Shown here: piece by piece, positions 6,540 to 15,400 of the stretch | Position numbering within the stretch: the first letter of the stretch is position 1 | How the letters are laid out: every line of letters begins with the position of its first letter | DNA from: JBBARC01 sp040400005 | Lineage (GTDB): Bacteria; Pseudomonadota; Alphaproteobacteria; Acetobacterales; Acetobacteraceae | Assembly (NCBI GenBank): GCA_040400005.1 | Contig: JBBARC010000012.1 | Coordinates: forward strand, 1-64,000 | Length of the DNA: 64,000 nt | Direction: 5' to 3' | The notes under the pieces: generated by a model | What the model was told of the DNA's origin: nothing | Database searches by the model: none | The model's input: the letters and a program-made list of their open reading frames with translations, nothing else | Translations under genes and position numbers: made by a program

Positions 6540-7319
6540 ATGTTTGCTTATGAATTTATGCGCCATGCGTTTGCGGCGGCTTTTTTGGTGGCGATTTTGG
6601 CATCAAGCACCGGGTATTTTTTGGTGTTGCGGCGGCAGAGTTTTGCCGGCCACGCGCTGGCGCATATGGGGTTTACCGGGGCTGCCGGCGCGTTGCTGAT
6701 CGGCGTGCCGCCGCTGTTGGGTTTGCTGACGGCGGCTGGTTTGGGTGGCCTGGCGATTGGGTTTTTGGGCGAGCGGGCGGGCGAACGTGATGTGACCATC
6801 GGCGTTGTGCTGGCGATGGCCTTGGGGTTGGGCGTGCTGCTGTTGAGCCGGGTGAGCGTGCAGGCCAATGCGGCGACATCGCTGTTGTTTGGCAATGTGT
6901 TTGGGGTTGACCGGCAAACTTTGGTAATACTTGCGGCGATGACGGTTGCGGGCGTTGCTGGTTTGGCGGTGATTAGCCGTAATTTATTGTTTGCAACATT
7001 GCACCCCGAGCTTGCGGCGGCGCGGGGTATTCCGGTGCGTGCGGTATCGGTTATGTTTTTGCTGATTGTGGCGCTGGCGGTTGCGGCATCGGCGCAGATT
7101 GTTGGTGTGTTGCTGGTGTTTACGCTGATGGTGGCGCCGGCGGCGGCGGCGTTGCGGGTGTGCCGCACGGTGGGTGGCGGCATTTTGCTGACGGTTGCAT
7201 TGGCATTGGGTGAGGCGTTGGGCGGCATAGTGCTTGCGTATGTGACCGACACACCGCCGAGTTTTTGGATCGCCACTTTGGGTGGGGCGGTTTATTTGGC
7301 GGCGGCTCGGTTTGGGTAG
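6540..7319 (+). CDS. znuB: zinc ABC transporter permease
   Basis: This 259-residue membrane protein of the ABC-3 family has about seven to eight hydrophobic helices. Typical features are an early FLVLRRQSFAGHALAHMGFTGAAGALLIG segment, GERDVTIGVVLAMALGLGVLLLS, and the late QIVGVLLVFTLMVAPAAAALR motif that contacts the ATPase. It starts 9 bases after znuC and ends the zinc operon. A region with a REP-like palindrome and a 9-bp tandem repeat follows. Confidence 0.92.
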   Translation: MFAYEFMRHAFAAAFLVAILASSTGYFLVLRRQSFAGHALAHMGFTGAAGALLIGVPPLLGLLTAAGLGGLAIGFLGERAGERDVTIGVVLAMALGLGVLLLSRVSVQANAATSLLFGNVFGVDRQTLVILAAMTVAGVAGLAVISRNLLFATLHPELAAARGIPVRAVSVMFLLIVALAVAASAQIVGVLLVFTLMVAPAAAALRVCRTVGGGILLTVALALGEALGGIVLAYVTDTPPSFWIATLGGAVYLAAARFG

Positions 7320-7434
7320 TGGGTCAGTTTGCGTGTGCCGGTGTCACCGACGCACGCGACAGGGCAGGCCGTTGCCGCCATGCGCCCATGGGGGTGCTGG
7401 CGCCGGTCCGGCCGCTTTGTTGGCAGCTTGCGGT

Positions 7435-7460
7435 GGTGCATGACGATTCGCTCATCCGCC
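7435..7460. repeat. solitary REP-like palindrome
   Basis: Imperfect ends GGTGCAT and ATCCGCC flank GACGATTCGCTC. Read on the minus strand, its GGATGAGCGAATCGTCAT matches the core GGATAAGCGAAGCGTCAT of the REPs beside the transposase gene at 50718, so this looks like a dispersed copy of the same REP family. Confidence 0.55.
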
Positions 7461-7500
7461 AGCGGGCGTTGTGGATAGCTGGGCCCCGGGTTTCACCCGG

Positions 7501-7563
7501 GCTACTAGGGCTACTAGGGCTACTAAGGCTACTAAGGCTATTGGGGCTATTGGGGCTATTGGG
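7501..7563. repeat. 9-bp minisatellite, seven units
   Basis: Seven consecutive 9-base units are present: GCTACTAGG twice, GCTACTAAG twice, then GCTATTGGG three times. Neighbouring units are identical and drift in blocks, as expected for stepwise slippage. The array lies between the znuB stop and the end of the convergent aldolase gene and is not coding. Confidence 0.9.
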
Positions 7564-7576
7564 GCGGGGAGGCTGA

Positions 7577-8341
7577 TCAGGTGCGGTAGCTGGGATCTAG
7601 CCGATCGAGTTTGCGCAGAAGTGCTGGCCAGACCAGGAAATTAGCGACCGCGGTGGTGCCATCGGATTGGCCGAGGTCGGCGTTTTTGGTGATGACGCCA
7701 GCATCGGTTGGGTAATCATCGTTACCTAAAATGCGCGTGCGGACCTGCATGGTGCAGGCGCGTTCGAGGAAGTACATGCGCAAAAACGCTTCGGCGCAGT
7801 TGCGGCCGATGGTGAGGGTGCCGTGATTGCGTAGCAGCATGAGGTTTTTGGTGCCGAGATCGTTTTGTAGGCGGGGGCGTTCGTCGTGATCTAACGCAAC
7901 ACCTTCGTAATCGTGGTAGGCGAGATCGTTGAAGATTAATTGTGCGGTTTGGTTGAGGGGTTTTAGGCCTTCGCGCGATGTGGCGACCGCGGTGCCATCG
8001 GGGGTGTGCACGTGGATGACGCAGCCGGCATCTTCGCGCACGTCGTGGACGGCGGAGTGGATGGTGAAGCCGGCGGGGTTGACCATGTTTTCGCTGGGGG
8101 CAACCTTTTGGCCGTCCATACCGACTTTGATCAGGCTGGAGGCGGTGATTTCTTCGAACATGAAGCCATAGGGGTTGATCAGAAAATGATGATCGGGCCC
8201 GGGGATGCGGGCGGAGATGTGGGTGAAGACGAGATCATCCCAGCCGTAGAGGGCGACCAGGCGGTAGCAGGCGGCGAGATCGACGCGGATTTTCCATTCG
8301 TCGTCGGTGATGCCTTCGTGCGGTAAGGTGGCGGCGTCCAT
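7577..8341 (-). CDS. class II aldolase/adducin family protein
   Basis: This 254-residue protein matches the class II aldolase/adducin fold, a zinc enzyme family that cleaves or epimerises sugar phosphates and related acids. The metal-binding histidines are visible in CVIHVHTPDGTAVATSREGL and in LLRNHGTLTIG, and VFTHISARIPGPDHHFLINPYGFMFEEITASSLIKV is the usual N-terminal signature. This subgroup (about 255 residues, WKIRVDLAACYRLVALYGWDDLVFTH) is common next to diverse catabolic genes, and the substrate cannot be told. It is transcribed alone. The slt gene lies upstream on the same strand beyond a hairpin repeat. Confidence 0.88.
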   Translation of the reverse strand: MDAATLPHEGITDDEWKIRVDLAACYRLVALYGWDDLVFTHISARIPGPDHHFLINPYGFMFEEITASSLIKVGMDGQKVAPSENMVNPAGFTIHSAVHDVREDAGCVIHVHTPDGTAVATSREGLKPLNQTAQLIFNDLAYHDYEGVALDHDERPRLQNDLGTKNLMLLRNHGTLTIGRNCAEAFLRMYFLERACTMQVRTRILGNDDYPTDAGVITKNADLGQSDGTTAVANFLVWPALLRKLDRLDPSYRT

Positions 8342-8447
8342 GTGGTCAATCTCCCCGTTGTACTAAGCCGATCCTACACACCCAAGGCGCAGTTGAAAAT
8401 ATGGCCCCCGCATGCGGTGCCCAGCGCCCCCCAGGCCCCAAACTAAC

Positions 8448-8482
8448 AAAAAGTCTTTTGCTTCTTTTCTTCAGAAAAGAAG
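8448..8482. repeat. AT-rich hairpin repeat, single arm (copy 3)
   Basis: AAAAGTCTTTTG is followed by a 9-bp stem, CTTCTTTTC with GAAAAGAAG and loop TTCA, one pair shorter than usual on both sides. Nine bases separate it from the stop of the minus-strand slt gene, so it may be that gene's terminator. The bases before it (GCGGTGCCCAGC and CCAGGCCCCAAACTAACA) match the right half of the paired-element core at 19220-19250. Confidence 0.85.
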
Positions 8483-8491
8483 GCCCTTTCC

Positions 8492-10411
8492 TTAATTCCC
8501 CGCCGCCCCCGGCAGCCCCAAAGGCAGCAGCGTGCCTTTGTTATAAATGGTGCTGCTTTCCAGCACGCGGGCGACGTAGCCGCGGGTTTCGGCGGCGGGG
8601 ATGTGGTCTACCCAGAAGGCGACGCCGTTGAGGTCCGCCGGGGGGGTGGGGGTGGTTTGCAGCCAGCTCTGCACGCGGTGGGGGCCGGCGTTATAGGCGG
8701 CGATAGCGTAGGGGGCGATGCCGCCGAATTTGCTGAGTAATTGGCCGAGGTAGGCGGTGCCCAGGGTCATGTTGGTGGCGGGATCGACCAGCATACCGGG
8801 TTTGAAACTGGCGTGGATATCGCGGGCGACGCCGGCGGCGGTGGCGGGCAGTAATTGCATCAGGCCGATGGCGCCGGCTGAGGATTGTACTGCGGGATCA
8901 AAGCTGCTTTCCTGGCGCATGATTCCCAGGGCCAAGGCGGTTGGCACGGCGTTGGGCGGAGGGATGCAGGGCGACGGCCAGCCGGTTTGTGGCAGGGCTA
9001 TGCCGAGGCGGCCGGCCATGCGGGCGATTTGCACGGCGGCTTCGGGCAGGTTCAGCGCGCGGGCGCGGGCGGCGGCGTAAGCCAATGCGGGTGGGGTGGC
9101 GGCTTGGTCGGCGGCCCGTTCAATGAAGAGGGCGGCGTGGTGGCGTTCGTTCATATCCGCCAAAATGGCGGCGGCGTGGGCGAGATCGGACGCATCGAAG
9201 ATTTGGGCGGTGGCGGTATCGGTGGGGGGATCGCGCAAGGCTGCCAGCATGGCGGGCAGTTTGGCGGCGTCCCCTAAGGCAACGATTGCGGCTTGGCCGT
9301 AAAAATTGGTCGGGTAACGGGCGGCTTGGGCGAAGGCGGCGCGGGCGGCGGTTGCGTTGTTGGCGCGGGCGGCGGTGACACCTTGCCACCATAGGGCGCG
9401 ACCTTGGGTAACTATACCGGGGGATAGTTTTGCCATGGCCTGAAAATGGCTGGCGGCGGTGGCGAGATCGGCGTGGTCCCAGGCGATGAGGCCGCGCAGG
9501 GCCGCGAGGTCGGGCGCCACGGTTGCCGGGGCGGCGGGGTCGGTGGCGGTGGCGTCGGCGGCGGCAAAATCGCCATCGGCCAGCAGCAGGCGGGCGGTGG
9601 TGTCGCGTTCGGTGGCGAAGGCGGCGCGGTGTGCGGCGGGGGCAGCAAGCTCGGCGGCGCCGGTGGGGCCGGCCCAGAGGGTGGCGGCATCACGCAGGGC
9701 GCCTTCGCGGCGGGCGGCGCGGGCTTCTTCAAAGCGCAGCAGGGGGGCGTTGCGCCAGGGGCCATCGGGGGGGAGTTTGGCCAGGGCGGCTGGGGCGGCG
9801 GCGTCGTTTGCGTGCAGCAACACCCAGGCGTTGGCGGTTAGGCGGGGATCGCCGGTAAGGTTTGGCACGATGCGGGCGAGGGTTGGGTTGCCGAGCCAGG
9901 CCAGGCGTTCGAAGCGGGCCCATTGCTGATCGGGGCCGATGGCGGTGGGGAAGGCTGCGCGCAGGGCGGATTCATCCTCGGGGCTGAGGGTGGCTTCGAT
10001 GTAGGCGCGTTGCGCGAGGTTTGCGGCGTTTTGGCTGTTGCCGGCGGTTTGTTCGGCTTGCGCGCAGGTGAGCAGGCCGGCGGGGTCGATCGGTGCATGG
10101 TCGCGGCATAGGGTTAATTGCGCGGGGCCGGGTGGCAGGTCGGTGAGTGATTCGGCCAGGCGGCGGGCGAGCAGGGCGCGTTCAGGCCAGGTTTTATGGG
10201 CATCGAGCAAATGGGCGATGCCCGTAGGCGGCGGCGCACCAGGGCCGCGTGGTTCGATGGCTGCCAGCCACAGGGTAAGATCGCGGCGCAGCGCAGGATC
10301 GGCTGGGGCTGCCGGGGCAGGGTTGAGCAGTGCGGGCGGCAGGGCGCGCAAGGCGGTTGGCACGGCGAGGGTTGCCATGAGTACGGCTGGGAGAATGGCA
10401 CCTATTTTCAT
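8492..10411 (-). CDS. slt: soluble lytic murein transglycosylase
   Basis: This is a 639-residue periplasmic enzyme that cleaves peptidoglycan glycan strands to 1,6-anhydro products. Starting from ATG 10411 it has a signal peptide (MKIGAILPAVLMATLAVPTALRA). A long Ala-rich helical superhelix with TPR-like repeats covers about residues 40-480, and the catalytic SLT domain near 490-600 has GIMRQESSFDPAVQSSAGAI with the catalytic Glu, then GLMQLLPATA and AIAAYNAGPHRV. The upstream in-frame start at 10474 would bury the signal peptide. It is divergent from dapA, with about 120 bases between. A slt-dapA-smpB neighbourhood is familiar in alphaproteobacteria. Confidence 0.9.
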   Translation of the reverse strand: MKIGAILPAVLMATLAVPTALRALPPALLNPAPAAPADPALRRDLTLWLAAIEPRGPGAPPPTGIAHLLDAHKTWPERALLARRLAESLTDLPPGPAQLTLCRDHAPIDPAGLLTCAQAEQTAGNSQNAANLAQRAYIEATLSPEDESALRAAFPTAIGPDQQWARFERLAWLGNPTLARIVPNLTGDPRLTANAWVLLHANDAAAPAALAKLPPDGPWRNAPLLRFEEARAARREGALRDAATLWAGPTGAAELAAPAAHRAAFATERDTTARLLLADGDFAAADATATDPAAPATVAPDLAALRGLIAWDHADLATAASHFQAMAKLSPGIVTQGRALWWQGVTAARANNATAARAAFAQAARYPTNFYGQAAIVALGDAAKLPAMLAALRDPPTDTATAQIFDASDLAHAAAILADMNERHHAALFIERAADQAATPPALAYAAARARALNLPEAAVQIARMAGRLGIALPQTGWPSPCIPPPNAVPTALALGIMRQESSFDPAVQSSAGAIGLMQLLPATAAGVARDIHASFKPGMLVDPATNMTLGTAYLGQLLSKFGGIAPYAIAAYNAGPHRVQSWLQTTPTPPADLNGVAFWVDHIPAAETRGYVARVLESSTIYNKGTLLPLGLPGAAGN

Positions 10412-10530
10412 GGGGGTAGCATAACCTACGTGGCGCGGCTTGCCGAGGCATCGGGCGGTGCCTAGTTTGCCCACTCGGCGTGTTATAAGCGGCCGCCGGT
10501 GGCCGCCTAATGAGTGTTGTGTGGAAAAAT

Positions 10531-11409
10531 ATGTATAAAGGCTCGATTGTTGCTCTGTTAACGCCGATGCGCCCCGACGGTCGTGTGGATGAAGACGCTT
10601 ATGCGGCGTTTATCGACTGGCAGATTGGCCAAGGCACCGAGGGGATCGTGTCGGTGGGCACCAGCGGGGAAAGCCCCACGCTGAGCCATGCCGAGCATCG
10701 CCGGGTGGTGGAAGTGGCGGTGGCGGCCAGTGGCAAGCGGGTGCCGGTGATTGCCGGGGCCGGATCCAACAGTACAGCCGAGGCGATTGAGCTTGCCCGC
10801 CACGCCAAAAACGTTGGTGCGGACGGGGTGATGGTGGTGACGCCCTATTACAATAAGCCGAGCCAGGACGGGTTGTATCAGCATTTTATGGCGGTGGCGG
10901 ACGCGACCGATTTGCCGCTGCTGGTGTATAATGTGCCATCGCGGTCGGTGGTGGATATGAGCGTTGAGACGATGGCGCGGCTGGCGCGGCACCGCAATAT
11001 TGTGGGGGTGAAAGATGCCACGGCGAATTTAAGCCGGCCGCTGCACACCAGGCGCGCCTGCGGGGCCGGGTTTATTCAGTTAACCGGGGAAGATCACACG
11101 GTGGTGTCGTTTTTGGCCGCCGGTGGCGATGGCTGCATATCGGTGACCGGCAATATTGTGCCGGGGCTGTGCGCCGAGTTGCACGAAGCCTGGCGCGAGG
11201 GGCGGGTGGTTGATGCCATCGCCATTCAGGACCGGCTGCTGCCATTGCACGATGCGATGTTTTGCGAAGCAAGCCCAGGGCCGGTGAAATATGCCGCCAG
11301 CTTGCTGGGGCGTGCGGGCGATACGGTGCGTTTGCCGCTGGTGCCAATTTCTGATGCGGCACGGGCGCGCGTGCGCGATGCCATGACCGAGCTTGGGTTG
11401 ATCGGGTGA
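10531..11409 (+). CDS. dapA: 4-hydroxy-tetrahydrodipicolinate synthase
   Basis: This 292-residue enzyme condenses pyruvate with aspartate semialdehyde in lysine and diaminopimelate synthesis. It is a TIM barrel with the full active site: SVGTSGESPTLS for pyruvate binding, Tyr133 in LVYNVPSR and Schiff-base Lys161 in VGVKDATANL. ATG 10531 gives MYKGSIVALLTP, the usual start and exactly the E. coli length; ATG 10510 would add seven residues. The next gene, smpB, starts 10 bases after its stop, so the two are probably co-transcribed. Confidence 0.95.
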   Translation: MYKGSIVALLTPMRPDGRVDEDAYAAFIDWQIGQGTEGIVSVGTSGESPTLSHAEHRRVVEVAVAASGKRVPVIAGAGSNSTAEAIELARHAKNVGADGVMVVTPYYNKPSQDGLYQHFMAVADATDLPLLVYNVPSRSVVDMSVETMARLARHRNIVGVKDATANLSRPLHTRRACGAGFIQLTGEDHTVVSFLAAGGDGCISVTGNIVPGLCAELHEAWREGRVVDAIAIQDRLLPLHDAMFCEASPGPVKYAASLLGRAGDTVRLPLVPISDAARARVRDAMTELGLIG

Positions 11410-11419
11410 GGCACACCTG

Positions 11420-11902
11420 ATGGCGGTTAAGAAAAAATCATCGCTGATTTCGCATGGGATGGCGGCGCAAAACCGTAAGGCGCGGTTTGATTACAGCATC
11501 AAGGAAACTTTGGAGGCCGGCATTATGTTGCAGGGGCCCGAGGTTAAATCTTTGCGCCATGGCCGCGCCACCATTACGGAAGCCTGGGCCGGCGAGCGCG
11601 AGGGCGAGTTGTTTTTGTTCAACGCCTATATTCCCGAATATCAGGCGGGGGTGTTATCGCGGTTTGATACGCGGGCGCCACGTAAATTGCTGGTGCATAA
11701 AAAGCAGGCGAAAAACCTGTTATCGTCGATCGCGCGGGATGGCTACACGCTGGTGCCGCTGGATATTCATTTTAACGACAAGGGCGTTGCCAAGGTGACG
11801 CTGGGGCTGGGGCAGGGGCGCAATAAGGCGGATAAACGCCAGGCGGTGGCGGCGCGCGATTGGCAGCGCGATAAGGCGCGGTTGATGCGGGAGAAGGGGT
11901 AG
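11420..11902 (+). CDS. smpB: SsrA-binding protein SmpB
   Basis: This 160-residue protein binds tmRNA and brings it to stalled ribosomes for trans-translation. The OB-fold core shows ARFDYSIKETLEAGIMLQGPEVKSLR, FLFNAYIPEY and RKLLVHKKQAKNLL, and the basic C-terminal tail (GRNKADKRQAVAARDWQRDKARLMREKG) is the part that enters the empty mRNA channel. It follows dapA closely. No tmRNA gene is visible nearby; a degenerate hairpin repeat comes next. Confidence 0.96.
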   Translation: MAVKKKSSLISHGMAAQNRKARFDYSIKETLEAGIMLQGPEVKSLRHGRATITEAWAGEREGELFLFNAYIPEYQAGVLSRFDTRAPRKLLVHKKQAKNLLSSIARDGYTLVPLDIHFNDKGVAKVTLGLGQGRNKADKRQAVAARDWQRDKARLMREKG

Positions 11903-11920
11903 GGGGGATTGGATGAAGGT

Positions 11921-12044
11921 AAGGATCTTCTTTTGACTTCCGAAAAAGAAGCAAAAAGACTTTTTTAATGTTTGGTTTTGGCGTCGGTGCCGCCAACAGT
12001 CCGCGCCCCCAGCTTCAAAACGCTTCTTTTTCGGACGTCAAAAG
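11921..12044. repeat. degenerate paired hairpin repeat (copy 4)
   Basis: The left arm, about 11924-11966, carries the variant CTTTTGACTTCCGAAAAAG followed by AAGCAAAAAGACTTTTTT. The right arm at about 12021-12044 contains GCTTCTTTTTCGGACGTC and AAAAGG, its inverted copy. The right arm lacks the usual AAAAGTC flank. The rest of the gap to 12134 shows nothing I can name. Confidence 0.7.
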
Positions 12045-12133
12045 GCGACACTTAGTTTCGCCTGATTACCCTGGGTTAACGGCTGGCGGGGGTTGATCTT
12101 GATGATGCGGCGTTTGTTTTTAGATGATAACGG

Positions 12134-12400
12134 TTAGCTGCGATTGTTTTGCCAGGTGATGGCAAGAATGACCGCCGCCAGCAGAAAAGTGATGGTGTTG
12201 GCGATAATCACCGGCCAACTGCCGATCAGTAACCCGTAGGCAAGCCATAGGGCGACGCCCAGAGTGAACAGCACGTACATGCGCAACGATATGCCGTTGG
12301 TATTGCGGGTGCGTAGCACCGACAGCGCCTGGGGCACGAAGGCGCTGGTGGTTAGGCAGGCGGCGGCAATACCCACCCATTCGACTAACGGTATCGCCAT
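12134..12400 (-). CDS. SemiSWEET-type sugar transporter
   Basis: This 88-residue protein has three hydrophobic helices and the PQ-loop signature of bacterial SemiSWEETs: GIAAACLTTSAFVPQALSVLRTRNTNGISLRMYVLFTLGVALWLAYGLL. The PQ of the first helix and the TNGIS turn match the family well. SemiSWEETs form homodimers in the inner membrane and allow sugars to move down their gradient. It lies just downstream of tamB on the same strand, 26 bases after its stop, with no obvious functional link. Confidence 0.88.
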   Translation of the reverse strand: MAIPLVEWVGIAAACLTTSAFVPQALSVLRTRNTNGISLRMYVLFTLGVALWLAYGLLIGSWPVIIANTITFLLAAVILAITWQNNRS

Positions 12401-12426
12401 GATCGTATGCCCCCCAAAAATTCGGT

Positions 12427-15400
12427 TTAATACTCAAGCCCGTAGCTTAAACCCAATGTGGTGCCTTGATCGTTTTGCGGGGTTGATCCCTGCACGTTGC
12501 CGCCGCTGGCGGCAACCGAGGCTTTTACTTTCAGGCGATCGGTGAGATCGACCTGAATTTGTACCGATGTGCCGCCGCCGCCTGAGGTATCTTGCTTGGC
12601 GCCGACGTAGACATCTTTCATCACGTAGCGCCCGGCTTCCACCGATGCGCCAGCGCCACCTGAACCGCCACCGACAGAAAGCCTGTCCAAACCTAAACCT
12701 TTGCGGAATTTGCCCATAATGCCTTCGCCGCCGCCGGTAACGCCGGCGATATCGGCAAGGGCCCCGCCGATTTGGGCGATTTGCAGGGGGGAGAGGTCTT
12801 TCATGCTGGTGCCGAACAGCAAATGCGCCAGCACTTCATCCTGCGGCAGATCGGGTACGCTGGACAGTTTGATTTTGGGTGCGCTGGCGTAGCCGGAAAT
12901 GCCAAGGGTTGCGGTCACGCCACCGGCACTGCTGTCGGCGGCGAAATCTAGTGTGGGGTCGATTTTGCCGCTAACGCCGGCGCCATCAAAACCGACATCG
13001 CCGCGCGAAAATTTCAGCGTGGTGCCGGCGAGTGAAAAATCGCCGCGGCGCAGTTTGAATCCGCCACGGATATCGGGCGCGGCGGCGGTGGCGCCAATGG
13101 TGAGTTTGCCGCCCATTTCGGCATCTAGCCCGTGGCCGCGGACAAAAATGTTGCTGGGTGCTGCAAGGGTTAGATCGAGATCAATCGGTGCCGCGGTTTG
13201 TGCGGTGGGGGCGGGCAGGGGTTTATCGCCCGGCCGGCGCAGTTTAATGCGCGCTACAGTGGCGGGCAGGCCATCGGGGATGGTGATTTCGGCTTTGTTG
13301 ATCAAGATTTTGCCAGTGGCGGCCAGGTGATGGGCTAATTGGCCGGTGAGGGCGAGATCGCCGCTGATCGTTGCCACCACCAGATCACTGCTTAAGGTGG
13401 TGGCGTGATCTAGGTTTACGTGCAGATCGACCGGCATGTCCGGCGCCATCACGGCGGCGGTGCCGTGCGCGCTGATTGTGCCTTTGCCGGCGTGAGCAAC
13501 AAAACTATCGATGGTGATGGTATCGCCGGTAGCGGTGATGCTGGCGGCGATTTGTTTGAGATAAAAACCCTGGACGTAATCTTGAATTTCGCCATTGGTT
13601 AAATGAACGCTGCCGGAAATTGCCGGTTTGGCGGCGGTGCCGGTGAGGTTGGCATTGATGGCCATCTGGCCGGCGGCGCGGCGGCCGTTCGCGGCGATGA
13701 TGGGGTCGAGCAAGGATAGATCGATTGCGCCCAAGGTGTGCAGGGCGAAGCGGCCGTTGGGGTTAAGTGGTGCAGTGCCTTGGCTGGTGAGGTGAAGTTT
13801 GGTGCCGCCATCAAGGCTTGCATCAATGGTCGCGGTGGTGGCGGCGAGGGCGACGTTGGCGGCAAAGTCGATGGCGGGCAGCGATGCGGCGGGGCCGGTG
13901 AGCGCGCGCAGGTGGTGGGCCGCCAACCGCAGCGTACCGGTGGGGGCGGCCACGGTGCCGGCAAGCTTGGCATCGATGCTGGCAGATCCTACCCCTTTGA
14001 TATCGGGCGCGAACGGTTTGGCCAGATCGGGGGTGATATTTTTGATGGTTGCGGAGAGCGCCAGTGTGGGGGTGATACGCCCCGCGATATCGATGGTGGC
14101 AGCACCCAAAGTTGCGCGTAGCTGGTCGATGGCCAGGCCCGATGCGAAATCCAGTTTTGCGGGGGCTGATAGGGCGAGGGTTTCGCCGGATTTATCGGCG
14201 CGCAAGGTGGTGAGCGTGAGGGTTTGGGCGGGGCCGTTCAGCATGGCGGCGGTGGTGACATGGGCGGTGCTGGCTTGATGGTCGGTGAAGGCTGCATCGC
14301 CGCGTAAGGCTAGTGCGGTGAGCGGGCCGGTTGCCGAAAATTTAGCAGTGCCGAGGTTGCCGGCGGCAGCCATGCCAGAACTTACAAGGAGGAGATTGAA
14401 ATTTGGGGTGCCGGCAAGATCGGCAATGGTGCCGTTCAGCGCGATGTTTTGTGCGCCATTGGCGCCGGAGGCGAGGTTTTTTGCGGTGATATCGATGCGC
14501 GCTTGGGTTTTGCCGGCAGTATCGGAGGTGACGATTTTTGCGCGCAGATCACCGCTGACATCTTGTTTTAGCAGACTGGCGAAATCACCGAGTTTGGCTT
14601 CTGTCACAGTAAGTGTGCCAAGCGGTATGGTTCTTCCTGGGGGCAGGGTAAAATCGGCGTTGGAGGAAAAATTTTTCCAGGTGCCGCGGGTGATGTTCGC
14701 ATGCAAGGTGCCGTCGGTGGCGCGGTCCACCGCCGCATCCACGGTGATCGCCGCGCGATCTATCATGCCCGCCAGGGTGAGTTTGCCGGTGGGCGCACCG
14801 GGCAGGCCGGCGGCTGCGATGTTCAGCGTGATCGGGCCTTTGGGCAGGTTTTGCGTGCCGATGTCGCCGGCAAGATTTATATCCGCGGCAAACGCATTTT
14901 GCGCGCCATAGACGTGAAACTTGCTGTGCAGCGTGCCTAGGGCGTTGGGCGCTGCGGCCGAAAGATCGGTCAGATCGAGGGTGCCGGCAAAATTAAGTGC
15001 ATCGGAAAGTTTGGTGCCAGCGAGGGCGAACGCAAATTTGCGGCCAGTGATGGTGGCATCGTGCAGGGTTAAATCGGTGCCGGCGATGTGGGTGCTGGCG
15101 TGAAAATCGGTGTCCCCCAGCATATCCACAAGCGGTTTTTGGCCGCCGGTGATGTGGGCTGCACCTGTGATGCCGATATCATGGGTAGTTGCGCTGCTGC
15201 TGCTGAGGGTGATGGTGGTTTGCAGGCGCCCGGTGATGGTGGTGCCGGCAAGTGCTGCGATGGGGGCAAGATCGGGCACGGCCAGGGTTATTTTGCCAGA
15301 TGGCGTATCACCCAGCACGGCTTGGCCATCGGCGGTGATCAGGCGGTGGTGCACACCAAAAATCAGGCTTTTTGCGGGGCCGGCAAGATTGGTTTGTGCG

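Noticed and set aside
7501..7563. Possible CRISPR array
   Set aside because: Units are contiguous 9-mers with no spacers, and no cas gene is nearby. The 22-bp repeats at 30401 were rejected for the same reason.
8885..9929. Gly- and Ala-rich plus-strand frames opposite slt
   Set aside because: They are antisense to the transglycosylase, and their composition follows from its codon bias.
11903..12133. tmRNA gene downstream of smpB
   Set aside because: No tRNA-like ends or tag frame are visible. The gap holds a degenerate hairpin element.
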